Below are positions 9,885 to 23,885 of a stretch of DNA of 64,000 nt, one piece after another. The translations under genes and the position numbers were made by a program. The notes below the pieces were generated by a model. That model saw nothing but the letters and a program-made list of their open reading frames with translations. It was not told where the DNA came from and did not search any database. Each line of letters begins with the position of its first letter. Position 1 is the stretch's first letter. This DNA comes from Monilinia fructicola (Eukaryota; Ascomycota; Leotiomycetes; Helotiales; Sclerotiniaceae), in contig VICG01000009.1 of NCBI GenBank assembly GCA_008692225.1, positions 2,466,797 to 2,530,796 on the forward strand, written 5' to 3'.

Positions 9885-12800
9885 ATTGAGGATTTGATAA
9901 AGATTTGATGATTGTCTGTAGTCATCGATCTAATCAATCTCCATGGAGACATGATTTGATTTCTTTTGCTATCAAAAATGTCATCATGGCCCAGTGGTCT
10001 GGATTTGCGCTTGAGATAGCGGGGTATTTACTACTTTGTTTTTTGGCAATCTTTTTTTTTCTAAAAAAAGGATTGGGATTGCATGTTTTATCACGTGTGA
10101 TGACACCCAATGAAATAGATAATTTGCGCCCTTCCATTAAAGGGAAAAAAGAAAGACATGATAAGATGGAAATCTTAACTGATAAAATATTTCCAGGAAT
10201 TGCTATACAAGATCTCACCGAGAAATTTGACGAAAATCTCAGAGAAGATGTTGCTATGAATGAGCATTTCAAAGATGAGATTTGGCAAGCTTTCATCAGG
10301 AAAGATGGTGTTGAGATTGAGGGCTCCGAGGAAGAGGTTGGGGTGATGAGAAGCTTAGAGTTGGGTGATACGCTGGCTTTGGGTTACGGGATCAGGAAGA
10401 TAGTAGTTCAGGCAGCTCCAGTTGATGTTGACATGGTTGGTGCCGTCACCGAGAGACCCGAAACTATAGAGAAGGAATCGGAAAATGACGAAACGCAAAG
10501 CAATGATGAGATTGCGCAGTCTGATACATCAATCAATGCCCCAAAGCCAGTTATTCAGCACGCAGTAACTCCTAATCTGCAATCACTTGAGCCAAAGGAG
10601 CAATCCATTCCCAGTGGAACCGGCTCATCATTCACAAAGGTAGGTGGCCAATCTTCTGAGCCAAGGTCTGGTAACAAAAAATCATACAAGATTGCCGATG
10701 ATCCACGAGGTACTCAAGGCTCACAAAGACGATTACAAAGTCTTTTTGAACGCAGCACGCGCCGAAGCTGATGGTTTTCACACCCCTAATCCCGCACCTT
10801 GTTTGCGAATAAATGAAGGATCTAAGACTATCGAAGTTACTGGAAATTCCAGTTTGCAGAGTACTGATATACCCAAGGTTGATAACCGACCACATGTCCA
10901 ACAACGTACTTCTGTGACGAACTCTGAAAGTCTAGGCTCAGGCCCATTGGATCAACCTACAGATACAACAGTGACCACTGATGGGGAACGACGGAAAATA
11001 GACATCGAGATGCCGAAAATCCCACCACAGATCCCACTGTCAACAAGCAGTCGATCTACACCCAAAGTTGGGTATCAATATCAACCCGCACCGAATAACG
11101 ACCGCATCGTGGGTGCTCAATTGTTAGATTCCCCAACTGAGAATGAAGCAGATGGTATTGATTATTTTTCACCGGACATCTCGCGTCATGGTCCTGTGCC
11201 GGGTCAGCGCAAACGGGGCCGCTCAAAAGTTGATATGCATCAATCCACCCCTGGCAGTCAAGAAGTAGGGACGAATTCTCCGAAAGATCCTGCATCAATG
11301 AGTTTTTCATCACTCGCGGAAGTAGAACAGTTTCGAACCCCTAAACCTCCACCAAAAAAACGTGGTCGTCCAAGAGGTCCAACTATCAGAAACAAAGCAC
11401 CCGTCAATGAGTCGCGTTCAGATATAAATACTGAAGATACAGCGGATGCAGGACTTCATATAACCGAGTCAGGGCTCCGTTCATCCCGTAGACAGCCAAA
11501 ACCACGTCAGTTTTTCAATCCAACTCAAGCTGCATCACTTGAACCTGAAACTACAACTGTCAAACTTGACAAATCTGCGGCTCATACTACGCCATCCAAA
11601 CCCTCTAGAAGACATCGTGAACCTGTGTATACCTCATACGAGGATCTCAAAAGGGAAGAAGATGATCAGAAACGCAAAGCTGGAATCGATGGTGTTTATA
11701 TAAATCCACTTGATGCGAGGGAAGGAAGATCACTTGCTCGAAAGAAGACACTTGTTGTATTAGTGAAATCCCAAAAGCTTCGAAATCCAGATTTGTTGGA
11801 GAATCGGAAGGGTACATGGATTGAAGTGCTTGCTGAAAAGAGAAAGGTTTTACTTGCTATGGTTGAGGCTGAAGCTGCAAAGATTGCTGCTGCCAATGCT
11901 GCCGTCGCTACAGAAGAGGAGAAATCGAAAAAAAGAAAAGAGAGGTGAGACTTTCGAAGATGAGCGTTCAAAGCGCACAAAACCTTCGGATGGTTTACGA
12001 GAAAAGAGTTCATCGGTTCCAAATGCCGAGTCACCAAAACCGACAGAAGTCTCTCGTATTGAAATTGATAAACCAAAAGGCAATCCAAGGGTTGAATCCC
12101 AAAAGCTCTCAAAAATTCTAAATGCCGAGCCTGCGAGGCGTCCAGAAGTTCCCAGTGTTGAAACTGAAAGTCCTTCAGAAGGGCTGAATGCTGCACCGGA
12201 CAAGACATCAGAAAATCTCGCTGTTGGACATGCAAATCTGCAAGAAGTTCTCAATACTGAAATTGCAAAGCCACAAAGCTTCGCATGCTGAATCTGAGAA
12301 GCCACTAGAAGTTCTGGATAGTAACCCAAAAAATCATCAGATGTCCCCAATACTGGAATTTCAAAGCCGCCAGACGTCTTCAATGCTGGCCCCTGCAGAA
12401 CCACCAAAAATCACTGATACCAAATCTGACTCCTTTCCTACAAACGAAGAATTAGCCTTAGAATTTGAGCAGTTCAAAGCTTCTTCAGCTTCAAAATATG
12501 TCAGCAGATCCCAGTACAAGAGAAGAGTCATTCCCATCTAATGAAGAGCTGGCACGGGAGTTTGAGAAATTCAACGCTGGATTTGTTCGATCGTCTAATC
12601 ATAATATTACAACTGAACCATCTATACCACCTAGAATGACAATCGACCCTTTTGTGGCAAACTCCATGCAATATGGACAACAGGCGGCATTGGTTTATCC
12701 TCGAGCTCCTGCGAGCGTTGCGACTATGCAAATTCCCGGTCCAAGCCCCTTCTTACCTACAACGTACATGGATTCTACGCACCCAAGACCACCCCAACCT

Positions 12801-15800
12801 CATGTCTCTCATCCAGTTTCGCAATATGGATCTCCATCCTACATCAGCAAACCTCAGACTACCTCGTTCCAGAACGAAACTCGTTCAGCTGCGACCCAAC
12901 AGCCACAACAGCCCCAATGGACTAGGCCACCAGAACAACATGACATATCTGAAACTGAACGGAATTCTCTAAACCCAGTTTCAACCACAAACTCTTATAG
13001 TTCACCATACAGAGGACAGGTAGAACACAATCAGACTGCTGGCCGCTACTTTCAGCCCCCGTACCATGGTCATGCCCAAATTATACACACACCTTCTCCA
13101 ACAGAGAGGTATAGGTCTCCGTACGAAGGCGAGCAACAAGCTACGCCTTCAATCCTAGCCCTCAACCCTTGGCTAGCAAGAGGTCCAGCTCATGTTCACA
13201 AACCGGTTCTTCAAAGCCCCGTATATCAGAGCCCAATCTACCAAAGCCCAGCACAAAAATCCTGGCCTGCAGGTTTCTTGCCTCCTGAGCCTCCTGAGCG
13301 CCCGAAACCTCAGATACCATCGAAGACTGAATGGCCAGCTGGCTTTCTACCGCCAAATGCTTTACCATCAGATACCACTCCATCCAGTCCAATGAGTACT
13401 GACTCATATAGGCAATTTAGCCCTGCTTCTGTATCACATGCTTCAGATCATTCCACAATGGCTCATTCATCCCAAGAAACCGTTTCCAATCGTCCGACTC
13501 CATATGTTAGTCCCCAACCAATAAGTCATCCGCATGTATCCCAGCCTCAATCTACCATATCTGTTTCGCGCAGTTCTTCACCATATTCTAGACCTGCAGT
13601 TTCCACAACGAATCAGCCACAGGTTCTTGCAGGCAGACAAACTGGCTTGGGACAAGTTCAAGTATCCTCTCCTCTTAGTCAGCAATTTAATTCTATAGAC
13701 TCCGCATTACGAACACGAGATGCAGCGCTTGCTGACAGTCATACAAATCTACCCACACTCAAGATTGAACCCCAGGTCCAGGAATCATCAGAACACTCAT
13801 CACAGGTCCGCTCTCTGCCTATTCAAGGCCCAGTTTCAACAGAACCTGTGACGGCAAGTCAATCCGAAAATGGATTGGATCAAACTCAGCCACCCGAGCC
13901 TATAGAAGCGCAACCCGATAAAATTCTATCAAAAGCTCCCATTCCAGTCCAAATGAGCCTACCACCCTCTATGCAACCTGCCGCAGAACCTACTTCGGAA
14001 TCTATCCCACTGCCTGAACCAGAAACCAGAAAACGAAAAAAGATCGACAACTAGCGTTGAACAAACGGCGATGTCTCAATTTTCGACAACAATGAGCTCA
14101 AACCTATCGGGTTCTACGAATGTCATCATTGAAAAACCCCAAACATGCCCACCCTCAGCCGCCCATGATGATGTGGAAGCATTCAAGAAGGCTGAGGCAA
14201 TTCAGTTTGAACCATTCTTCGCTCGCATGTCTTCTATCTACAATTCTGTAATGGGTAATCTTATATTATCTTTTGATAAAACATTATTGAACTTTTGGCC
14301 AGTGGCTGAAGGAGAAGCCGATCCTATTTGGACAATGCAAGTCTGGAAGATGGCGGAAAATCCGATCGTCTCTATGCCGGGTTCAAATCCAATGGAGTTG
14401 CGTCTAAAGGAAAAGAAAGATGATGAATCAATCGTTATCCATCGATTTTTGATTGCTCACACCAAGGAGGCTCATAAGTCTGCGAATGAAATGAGAGCAA
14501 ATTTGGTTACTGCTCGAATTTTTGTGCAAATGGCAAACCCTCAAATAGTTCAGGCAGAAGATCCGGAAGTGATTGCGGCCAAGCCCTGGAAATGTGAGAA
14601 GTGTGGTTCCAGATTCAAGAATAAGGAGGGCATTAAATATCATCTTTCAAAATCGCAAACGGCCTGTAATCCAGATTTCAACCCCCAAAGTATCAAGCCA
14701 CGACAGTATGGCCGACAAAAGAAGGAGACACCTAAGGAGAAAGTTACGAAGACGATTGTTAAAACTGTCACTGCACCAGAGAAAGAAGTTCAGCCTGAAC
14801 CGACCGATGAATCTGTATCTGAGACTGAAGGTGGTGACTCTGATGATTCAGTCTTTGAATGGGCTGCAAAAGTCGTTGCATTGAAGAAGTCTCCAAAAAA
14901 GAATAGAGCCGATAGAGGAGATCCGGTTATTGGCAGAAATGGAAAAGTTTACAAAGCTTTGGGAGGTGAACGACCAGCATTATTGGAAATTGCCGAGATA
15001 GTTAAGAACACACCATCTTTGAACGAAGAACTCTCAAACATTCCGCCCCTTCCTCAGACCCCAGAACAATCACTCCCGGAAGTATTACTACCAATGTCGA
15101 AAGAGAAAGCTGTTAAGGATATTATTCTTTGTCTTCTTCGAGCCAACAAGAATGCGGTACCAGGTGAGCGTGGTCTCTGGTTCGCATTTGTTGCATGCTG
15201 GCTTAAGTTATATCCCACATCCAAGATACTCCCAGAACACAAATTGTTTTCAAGAGCTCTCGATGAATTACTTGAAGACGGAATACTTTCTAAAACCACA
15301 TTTGATTTCCCTGGTGCCAGGAGCAGAACCATTGTTAGGAGCATTTTGTCTGACCCTAAAGCACCCGCCCCCTCCTCAGCTGATATTGCCAAACTGAAGG
15401 ATGATATGAAATTGAAGCATCCGGATTTCTATATTCCACCTGGGTTCTCCCCTCCAAGCGTCATTTTAAAGATCTTGATTGCCATCGGAAAACCTGCCCC
15501 CTTGGCCCCGGTGATGTCAGAAACTCAACTCAATGATATTTTGGGTTCCGATGCAGAGGCAGGTCATGGCGATTCTTCTGACGATGAATTCAAGCCAGAG
15601 GTACACGCATTAGACGCAGAAGATGATCTCGAAGATGACCCGATGGACCTCGACGTAGATTCTGACGGTGCTGGAAGCGAATTTTCGGCCTTTCCAGAAT
15701 ATATACCTTCTAAAGTGTTATCGTTTTCCGCACCAAATCAGCAAAAGCCTCAGAAGATGAATGGTAGTCAAGTCATGAGACCTCGTATGAGATACCCTGG

Positions 15801-18283
15801 TCAATCCTTGTCTTTAGAAGAGCGAGAAAGTAGAAAACGTACAGTTACTCTACAAGAACAACGGTGGATTCCACAGCAGATGATGTTTCAAAATCCAACA
15901 AACGGAGCATGGGATATTCCCTCGAAACAGAAAAGGACCTACAAGCTAAGAGAACGTCTTCCGGAGCCAACTACCTTCATGCAAGATTCTTCTGGCTCTT
16001 GGTCCGTTAGACCTTTTGGACATGGTGTCAATCCAATATTTGCTAGACCGAATAAGATGACTGTTGGAAACCCACAGGGAGAACATTATCTTCAACAGCG
16101 TGAAGATAGTCATCGACCAGTTGTCCATCCTAATAAATCAGTCATGCGTCCTTCCGTCCCGTCGAAGTTTTTTCTCAGCAAAAATCTCCGGGGAGATTTG
16201 GTTACTAGGTCCGATGGCCAAATCGAGATTTCAAAGGCCACTAGACTACCAAAACGCCATTATACATATCGTACCAGATCGCAAAGGGATCCAGATATAT
16301 CGAGATATACTGGAATGAAAAAGCGAGGCTATAGGTCATTAACACCAGACCCTATGGATTTTGATGGAAGCTAGTGTCAATGGTATGACCGAGCTTGATA
16401 TCCTTAATCATTATGAAGCGAAACCGCTAGAAGAAGAAGTTGGTCGCCAAACCAATCCTGGCTTGGCCAGTATCCCATCTATTCCCTCAACACCGGGTCT
16501 TTCTCACATTTTCCTGAATGAATCTGCTGGACTCTGGAATCTTGCTCATCCATTCTTGCCTTGCACCAATGTTGAAAAGCTCAAGTTGCAATGGCTTGAT
16601 CGTACGGCCTTCACATTGGAAACTATACCTTATTCAGCTCTCGAAGACAACGATGACTTACCACCAGAGCAGCAAACTCTCATTGGGCCAAAACGCAAAA
16701 GACAGCAGAAGAAAGAACCACATATTGGTGTTCGTAAAGGTCTGAAGAATAAATGGGTAATGGCTCGGCGCCTTACGTCTGCTCCGGATGACCTTCTAGG
16801 TGTTCATCGAGATGTGCGATACGCTGCAGAGTTACTCGGTACTCAGATGGTCAACTATGATACAAACGTTCGAAGAAAGCGACAAAGATTCAAGGAGCAG
16901 GGATTAGCTACCGATGAAGAAGAGCGATTGACCATGGGCATTGTTATCATTCGAGCAATGCTTGGGGGATTAGAAATGAACATTGATTGGGTCATTCTCG
17001 GTTCAGTCTTCAAGGATTATTCCTTGAACTTTTTGAAGAAGTGGTGGCAGGTTGTTTGGGCTAAGAAAAAACCGATGGTTGATAAATTGACAAAAGATTT
17101 CCAGGCAGTTTTTATCGCGGGTTATCGAAAGGGCCAAGTGCAATCAATTGATTATGATCATATCATCGACTATGATTTCAATACTCTTATAGATTGGTCT
17201 ATGTCCAAGATCAATACCCCCACCGTGGAAGAGAAAGTGTTCGACCTCCCGAATTCGTTCTCGGATCTCAAGGATAAATATGCACTAGTCCCAGAACCTC
17301 GAAGCAATTACTGGTCAGAACAATATTACTACCCTCTTGCCGCCGTTTACCAGAGAATGAACCTTGTCAACTCTGTACCATTTACCTATCCTTTGCAACA
17401 AGAAGCTCCAACATATGAGATAGATGACTACGCCCTTGCAAAATCATGGTGCAGAGCTGCTGCCGTGACACCGGACCATCTATGGGATAGCAAAGCAGCG
17501 AACAAGTTGCTCAATCGTCTACCCAGCTCCATAATTATCAAGGCTCGAGAGGATTTATTGAAGAATAAGATCATCACCAAGAATAAGCGTCTTCGTACTA
17601 ATGGACGAGTTTATAATCTTCCAGACGCCTTTAACGCGGTTTTTGTTCGTACTGGAAAGGTAATTTACGAGAAACAGTATCGTGAAGCTTATGATTTTAA
17701 ATGCGAATTAGACCGAAGGTTTCAAAGTGGGGAGACAATTGTGAACATTCCTTGGGGTGTAAATGAGGGTTCAGTGTTGGCAATTACGAATCTACAGGCC
17801 AATGGATGTATCTACGTTCAAAAGAGCAACATCAGAGCGAACAAATTCGGTCTTACGGAAGGTGGATATGAAACTAGACTCATCGATAAAGCGAAATATC
17901 GTTTCCAGATGGATATCACGCCCACTCCTAAATATGTTTACAACCACTCAATACCCAATCTGGACATAATTTCGGAACCTCCGTCCCTCGGCCCAAGAGG
18001 GGCGATTCCAGTTTGGAGAAGTATCAGAGGGGAGGTAATAGAGGGTATGTGGAGAAAGGTTCTCCTTGGAGTCACGGGTGCCTTCGTATTACGAAGTAGT
18101 ATTGATATTGAGGGGTTGGAGAGGGTATTCGCGCCAAGTCTCGACGCTTGGGAGATTAAACAATTGATAGATTGGGAGTCGAAAAAGGTGTTTGGCAAAA
18201 GTGCGACTACGAAGGTTTGGGGGCAACTGCTAGGGAGGCAAGTGAGATGGAGGGCTGGGAGGTCGGTGATTGGTGGTGGATGA
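9730..18283 (+). CDS. TFC3: TFIIIC largest subunit (transcription factor tau Tfc3/Sfc3 family), six one-base frame displacements
   Basis: Encodes the B-block-binding subunit of TFIIIC, the RNA polymerase III assembly factor for tRNA genes. The likely first exon, 9730-9796 (MSKGKEKMMDWLYQFVKDCG), ends at GTGAGT; acceptors at 9891 or 9903 keep the frame. The order is an N-terminal region, a long Pro/Gln/Ser-rich linker with an AT-hook (KKRGRPRG, near 11360) and repeated NAE...P.EV phrases (12030-12330), a zinc finger C-x2-C...H...C at 14590-14670, then the conserved C-terminal block. That block has GIVIIRAMLGGLEMNIDWVI, ALAKSWCRAAAVTP and KFGLTEGGYETRLIDKAKYR, which identify the family. About 2,800 codons. 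The frame slips by one base at A6 10676-10681, A7 11928-11934, AAA 12275-12277, A4 12493-12496, A6 14036-14041 and T4 16359-16362. Removing one base at each gives a single frame. The N-terminus has a T-rich stretch that reads as a hydrophobic helix and may be mis-modelled. Confidence 0.85.
9852..9884. repeat. ATC trinucleotide repeat in the first intron of the TFIIIC gene
   Basis: About eleven consecutive TCA/ATC units lie between the GTGAGT donor at 9797 and the candidate acceptors at 9890 and 9902. Confidence 0.8.
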
Positions 18284-20041
18284 TTGTGGGGAGGTATTTA
18301 GTGGAGAGTGATAGTTGAGTGGGGGTTGAAAAGGACGATGATGAGAATGAAGGCAGTTTTCCGAGGGTGATAAAGCAATGAGAGATATCGTATTGCATAT
18401 AAATAATATGGAGTTTTGGGAAGGGACGGGTGGCAGGCAAGCATAGTAGAAATTGGCGCACGGCTCTCCAGAAGCACGCAGTTCGTGCTGGATCAGATTA
18501 GTGATTACTTTTGATCAATGTATTAATAATAATACTTTGTTTGTTTCCAATATCTTTTGGTGACCCATTCCCTTCAAAAGTGGGCTTCTACCCCCGTCGA
18601 ATCTTCTCACCCAGTTGAACATCAGAGAAACTTCCGTACAATATTGGTACCACATGCCACATTTTAACCGGTACATACACACTCGACCGAAATATCAGAT
18701 GACATTGCAGTGTGCTGCTTTGAACCGTCTGAGTGCCATCAAGTGTTTGCGTCGATTTCCGAGGTTTTGTATGGTAAGAGATCGATAGATGGAAGTTTGT
18801 TGGACTTTTTGACTTTCGGAGTGGCTGTGCGAGTTGGTTCCTGGTCGTGCTGTCGGTCGAGAGCAGGAAGATGGAAGATGGAGGGGATTTGAACAATGCT
18901 TGTTTGGGGCTGCATTTTCCCGTGGTAAGAAGTTGTTTTGAGCTCGAGGAATGGAGGATATGGATAGGTCTGGGAGATGGACGTGGGGGGTATGGTTGTT
19001 AGTTGAGGGTGGATATCAAGATTGCAGGATACCTAATATTCTTTTCCCAAGTATCGCAAGCTGCACACATGTCAGACCGGTGCACTGGGTTGACAGATAC
19101 ACCAGTCTCATCCGAACGACGCAGCTCATAGCCACCATTACTAAAGTCGGAAATGTCTCGACAATACGCCCTTAAATCCCGGAGAAGATCGATGTCAGAA
19201 ATAACGCCCCTTGTTCGCACTCCACAACCCTACAATCGCGCTTGCAATCTGTCGCGCGAGCCAGTGTTTGAATGCTCTCGTAACAGCGGATTGGAGCCGT
19301 TGCTCCCCGTAATATCGAGGTACCTGATAGAAGCGCTAGGGCAGCTGTTGATGGGGCTTCCGTGATGAGGGATTGTAGACTCTTGTTGGCAACTTTGCGT
19401 GAGTGGGGACTGGGTTGGGATATGGGGATGGTTAGGGTCAGGAGCGTCCATTTGTAGATATAGATGTACATCTTGAGGCGTATTGGATCATTGGTACTCC
19501 CTGATATCGTGCAGTGTATATCTGGTGGTTGAGTTTGGGAGCGGGAGAATGATCCAATCCGTTGCACTTGCAGGAAATGGAGGAATTCTGACCGTGTTGC
19601 CAGCCGCAATTAGGCGGTATCCTCATTCTCCTACATGACGATCCTTTGTTCAAGATGTTTCATGCGTCAATTAGAGTAACAGAAAACAAACAAAATCATT
19701 TTAATCAGAAAATGCGTCGTCGTTGAGGATACATCTTCTAAATTTAGATTCCGATTCTGCGACCGAACACCAATACAAATTGCAAAAGTCCTAAGGCCCG
19801 AAATGGATGGGAGAATTACAAATCACGTGTTAATGTTATTGATGAGTAATAAGGTTGGAACTATGGAGCTCTAGTTGCTTGGCGAGAATCTCAATTCGTA
19901 TCACCATATTTTCATTTTCAATACATCAAATTTACGTATTGTGTTCATCATGTCGATGCTTATTATCGATCTAGGTGTATACTTTTGAAAGATATACTAG
20001 TTGTGTTTCCGCATCACTTTTGAACGAATTGAACCTCGAGC
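18284..20041. other. Intergenic / decayed region after the TFIIIC gene
   Basis: No confident gene. The only frame with protein-like composition is the minus-strand remnant at 18999-19490, listed separately. Base composition is near that of the flanking genes, so this is not a repeat desert. Confidence 0.4.
18999..19490 (-). pseudogene. Possible cysteine-containing protein remnant with one in-frame TAG
   Basis: One minus-strand frame stays open from about 19490 to 18999, apart from a single TAG near 19243. Before it the frame reads ...SPINSCPSASIRYLDITGSN; after it, ...SDMCAACDTWEKN. It contains several cysteines (NSCPS, GCGVR, AYCRD, MCAAC). No family is recognised. The TAG could be a C-to-T change of CAG, or the whole frame could be chance. 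Confidence 0.25.
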
Positions 20042-23000
20042 TCATCGCACTCTAATTATAATTCCGTTTTGTTCTGATTCCACATCCAACCTATCCTTAC
20101 TGTATCTGTTGTAACAGACTGTGCCACGCAACATGCGTTTCCATTTGCTGGGAGTTTCCTCATTTCTGGGCTTTGTTCCTTCTCGGATGCCATGTAGATC
20201 AGGATGTCGACATCTGCCCTGTTCCATGACTTTGCTCTTCCCTGAGAGCCGGCGATCTCCTTACCCGGCCAACACTCTCATTGTTTGAAATATTGTAGTT
20301 GTGTTTCACTACATCAATATTATCTCTGCTAGTCTTGTCTACAGTAATCTCTCTCCCCTCGCGTTCTGAACATTGAGAACACCTATTGGAGTTGAACAAG
20401 CCTGTTGGATATCTCTATTCACCGGATCGTCTCGCATGTCTCTTCCTCTATCTATTTCATGAGCCGATGCTTTTCCTGTGAAATCTGATTTGGGATTATG
20501 ATGATTGTTAACGAATGGGGTACGGAGTGGCTCGTTTACCTGCGAGCTAAAATACCGTGTATGATCTTCAAGCTTTCCAGGTTCATGATTACTCTCTCGA
20601 AGACTGGGCCGTTGCACTAATTGCCAACTTATCAAGTTCTATCCCCTCTGATGTAGTAGAAATATCTTTGCTGAACTTAAATGTAATAGGAAAACAGCTA
20701 GGATTGGCTTTCTCAACGATGCAGTTTGAATTACGGGGCAAGCTGGATGATCGAGGCCATCCTTCGCTTTCATAATCACCACTGTCAGATATATCACTAT
20801 CCTGGATTACTAACCTATTGGAAGCTGAAGTTTTTGGGCTTCTGTGGCCTTAGACCTACTAAAACTGTTTTGCTCTGCGGCACCTGAAGAGTCGATGCAG
20901 TAAAAATCGTGATCACCTACCCCAACGTTGTTTCTCTCCATGGGTGGGTTCCAAATGGGCATTTGTTCTGGGATTGAAAACACTGCGGATTGTGGCTTCC
21001 AGCGGGCACCCATAACAGATGATGACGAACTGGAATTCTCGATATGTTCCAGATGTTCATTCATCTTGTGTTCTGTCAAACTCTTTGTTGAAAAAGATTT
21101 TCTACATGTTGTGCATCTTTTACAGCTTGCTATGGAAAATGTCAGCGAAATTTGTACCTCAAATGGGTCCCGCAACATATCATTTCTTTAGTGCGAAGCA
21201 AAACCCTGCGAGGTGTAAAACTTTTACTTTCACATGTTTTTATGGTTTGTGGGAGAGTTGAGCATCCAACAAATTTTTCGTTTTGCGGGTGTCGCATCCA
21301 CCGCAGGACGATTTTTATCAGATAGTTTCGGGATCTGAGGTTCTTCAGTGTAAAGGTTGTCATCGTCGGGAATGTTTTACTGACGGCAGATCCTGCTGCA
21401 ATATTAACCAGATTCATATTTGACTGCAAGATGTCTTGCGTCTTGTTTGATTGATCTGCTAAATAAAAAATTCTTCTGGAATACACAGAACCAATGCTCT
21501 GTCACTGAAGATACAAATTTCGTGTCTGGACCAAGGCGCTCTCCTTCTCACTCTGGGAAACAGATGATCTTGAGCTGTATGCGCATACAGACAGATATAA
21601 CCGAGATCCTTCAGTGAAAATTGACTCGGCAACTGCGGTTTTGATATATTTCTAGTTCAAAGAAAATCCGAAGGTATAGGTATCGTCTGTGACTATAGAA
21701 TCAGCTTTCAACCCCAGGGCAGTACGGAATAGTTTCTCGTAATGATGCCGTATTTAATTTGACGAATCAGAGTCTTCGGCCCATGTGTGAATGGAGGAAT
21801 TGTGTCTTTCTGTGTCAATAGTTCCGCTGAAGATAAAACCCAACGTCCTAGATACTTTACAAGCTAACTTTCCAGCTGTGTGATCCAAAAGCTGCATGAA
21901 GTATGGCTGTCTCATATATTCTTTGAAAGCCTTGAAATCCATAAGTTTCAATTCATTTCATCCACCTGTTGAGCGTAGTTAGTATTTCAGAGCAGCAGAA
22001 CCAAAAACACAACTACAGTGTCCATCATCCGAATGATTTATGAACATTGGCTAGAGTGGTTACCCTCTTCAACGCAAAGTTGCGATAGGATTCCAGTAAA
22101 TTGAGGGATCCCAATTCGATATGTGGAAGTCGGTCTGAAAACCCCAGTCTTTCAATGCGGCGATGGTCAGAATGCTAAATACCGCCGATGGGCCCAGCTT
22201 CCCAGCTAATCTCCTCAGTTGAGCCTTGCCTTCAATGTATTCTTGAGGAGAAGCAAAAGCCGAGCTCACCAAGTGTTCCGAATCGCCACCAAACAATTGT
22301 TTTGGGCTCAGCATACGTGCAAAGTCTTGCATCTGAATCATAGCCTCCAACTCCAAACGGATGTTGTTCATGGCAGTATCGATAACAGCAGGAGGAAGAG
22401 AATTTGCCTCTTTCTCATTAAAACTTGATACTCTTAATTGCTGGTGAATCTTTTCCGTCGGTCTCCATATCTCCATGTTCTTTCCGCCAATCTTATATCG
22501 TAGTGGGTCTCTTCCTGCATTCCTGACGTCGATGGCTGCGGCATTTTGATTTGAAACCTTCTCCTCCAATTGTATTCTTGTTCGTTCAAGTTTTTTGATA
22601 TCTTTATGTAGTATTCTGATATCACAATCCAGTGTTCGCGAATTGCTTTGACTTCTGTGTCTTTGGTCTGTAATTCTTCCCGGCAATGTATTAGTCAATT
22701 GTACAACATTTTCTCTTCTTCTTGACCACAACCACTCTTTGAACTGCCGAATTCCTCAGGTCTTACACTATAGTATTCATCTTGACTCTCGACGGATAGG
22801 ATTTCGCGCTGTGCTTTGAATTTCTAATTCCCTGTTTTGACTCAATTTCGCCGCTCTAGTGAGTGATCTCTTTGGTAGAGAATCCTGATATCCATTCCTC
22901 AACGAGACCGCGATATTGGAAATAACTGTTCTGGTGATATTGTCTTTTTCTTCGGGTCTTGTGTTCTCAATAATCTAAGTCAACAAATCTGTCAGGTTGA

Positions 23001-23082
23001 TGATGTGTTTCCCATTGAGATAATTCAGAAAGATCAATACTTGGATTTCTGGGGCTTGGCTCAACTTTCCGCAACTCTAAAT

Positions 23083-23090
23083 CAATCGAA
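23083..23090. repeat. Left 8-bp target-site duplication
   Basis: CAATCGAA directly precedes the terminal inverted repeat and is repeated at 24752-24759 immediately after it. Confidence 0.9.
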
Positions 23091-23111
23091 CACCCCATGC
23101 ATATGATGTCT

Positions 23112-23160
23112 GGCCTTTTAAGGCTTTATCCTTAAGTTAAGGATAAAGCCTTAAAAGGCC
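23112..23160. repeat. 49-bp palindrome inside the left inverted repeat
   Basis: Two 24-nt arms (GGCCTTTTAAGGCTTTATCC... and its exact complement) surround a single central G at 23136. The extruded hairpin would be perfectly paired. Confidence 0.95.
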
Positions 23161-23279
23161 GAAATCCCGTAACGATAAGCATATGACTAATATATTAATA
23201 ATTAAAATATTATTAATATAGTATTAGACAATACAAAATCTGATGACTAATTATATAACTTAAAATAAATTTATCTTAA

Positions 23280-23885
23280 AAATTAAAGATTATCTTAAAA
23301 ATTAAAGATTATCTTAAAAAATGATGAGATTATTTTGAAAAATGAAGATTATTTTAAAAAATGAAGATTATCTTAGAAAATGAAGATTATTTTGAAAAAT
23401 GAAGATTATCTTAAAAAAAATAAAATATTATTAATATAATAATAGATAATATATAATATATAATAAATTTATCTTAAAAAATCAAGTTTATCTTTAAAAA
23501 TGAAGATTATCTTAGAAAATAAAGATTATTTTAAAAAATGAAGATTATCTTAAAAAATAAAGATTATCTTAAAAAATGAAGATTATCTTAAAAAATGAAG
23601 ATTATCTTAAAAAATGAAGATATCTTAAAAAAATAAAATATTATTAATATAATAATAGATAATATATAATATATAATAAATTTATCTTAAAAAATCAAGT
23701 TTATCTTTAAAAATAAAGATTATCTTAGAAAATGAAGATTATTTTAAAAAATGAAGATTATTTTAAAAAAAATGAAGATTATCTTAAAAAAATAAAATAT
23801 TATTAATATAATAATAGATAATATATAACATATAATAAATTTATCTTAAAAAATCAAGTTTATCTTTAAAAATAAAGATTATTTT
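23280..23885. repeat. Minisatellite and higher-order repeat in the transposon body
   Basis: Units of about 19-20 bp (GATTATCTTAAAAAATGAA and variants) are tandemly repeated. A longer block ('AATAAAATATTATTAATATA', then 'AATAGATAATATATAA', then 'AAAAAATCAAGTTTATCTTT') recurs three times, near 23420, 23632 and 23790. That makes a nested array with a period of about 160-210 bp. Confidence 0.85.

Noticed and set aside
10000..10080. Transmembrane helix near the N-terminus of the TFIIIC subunit
   Set aside because: The hydrophobic run comes from a T-rich stretch (including T9), and a membrane anchor makes no sense for TFIIIC. It may reflect an unplaced intron, but no in-phase GT-AG pair could be found.
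10639..10718. Intron explaining the first frame break of the TFIIIC gene
   Set aside because: A GTAGGT donor with in-phase acceptors exists, but there is no good branch site, and dropping one A from the A6 run restores a sensible protein. The pattern also matches the five other breaks. It remains an alternative.
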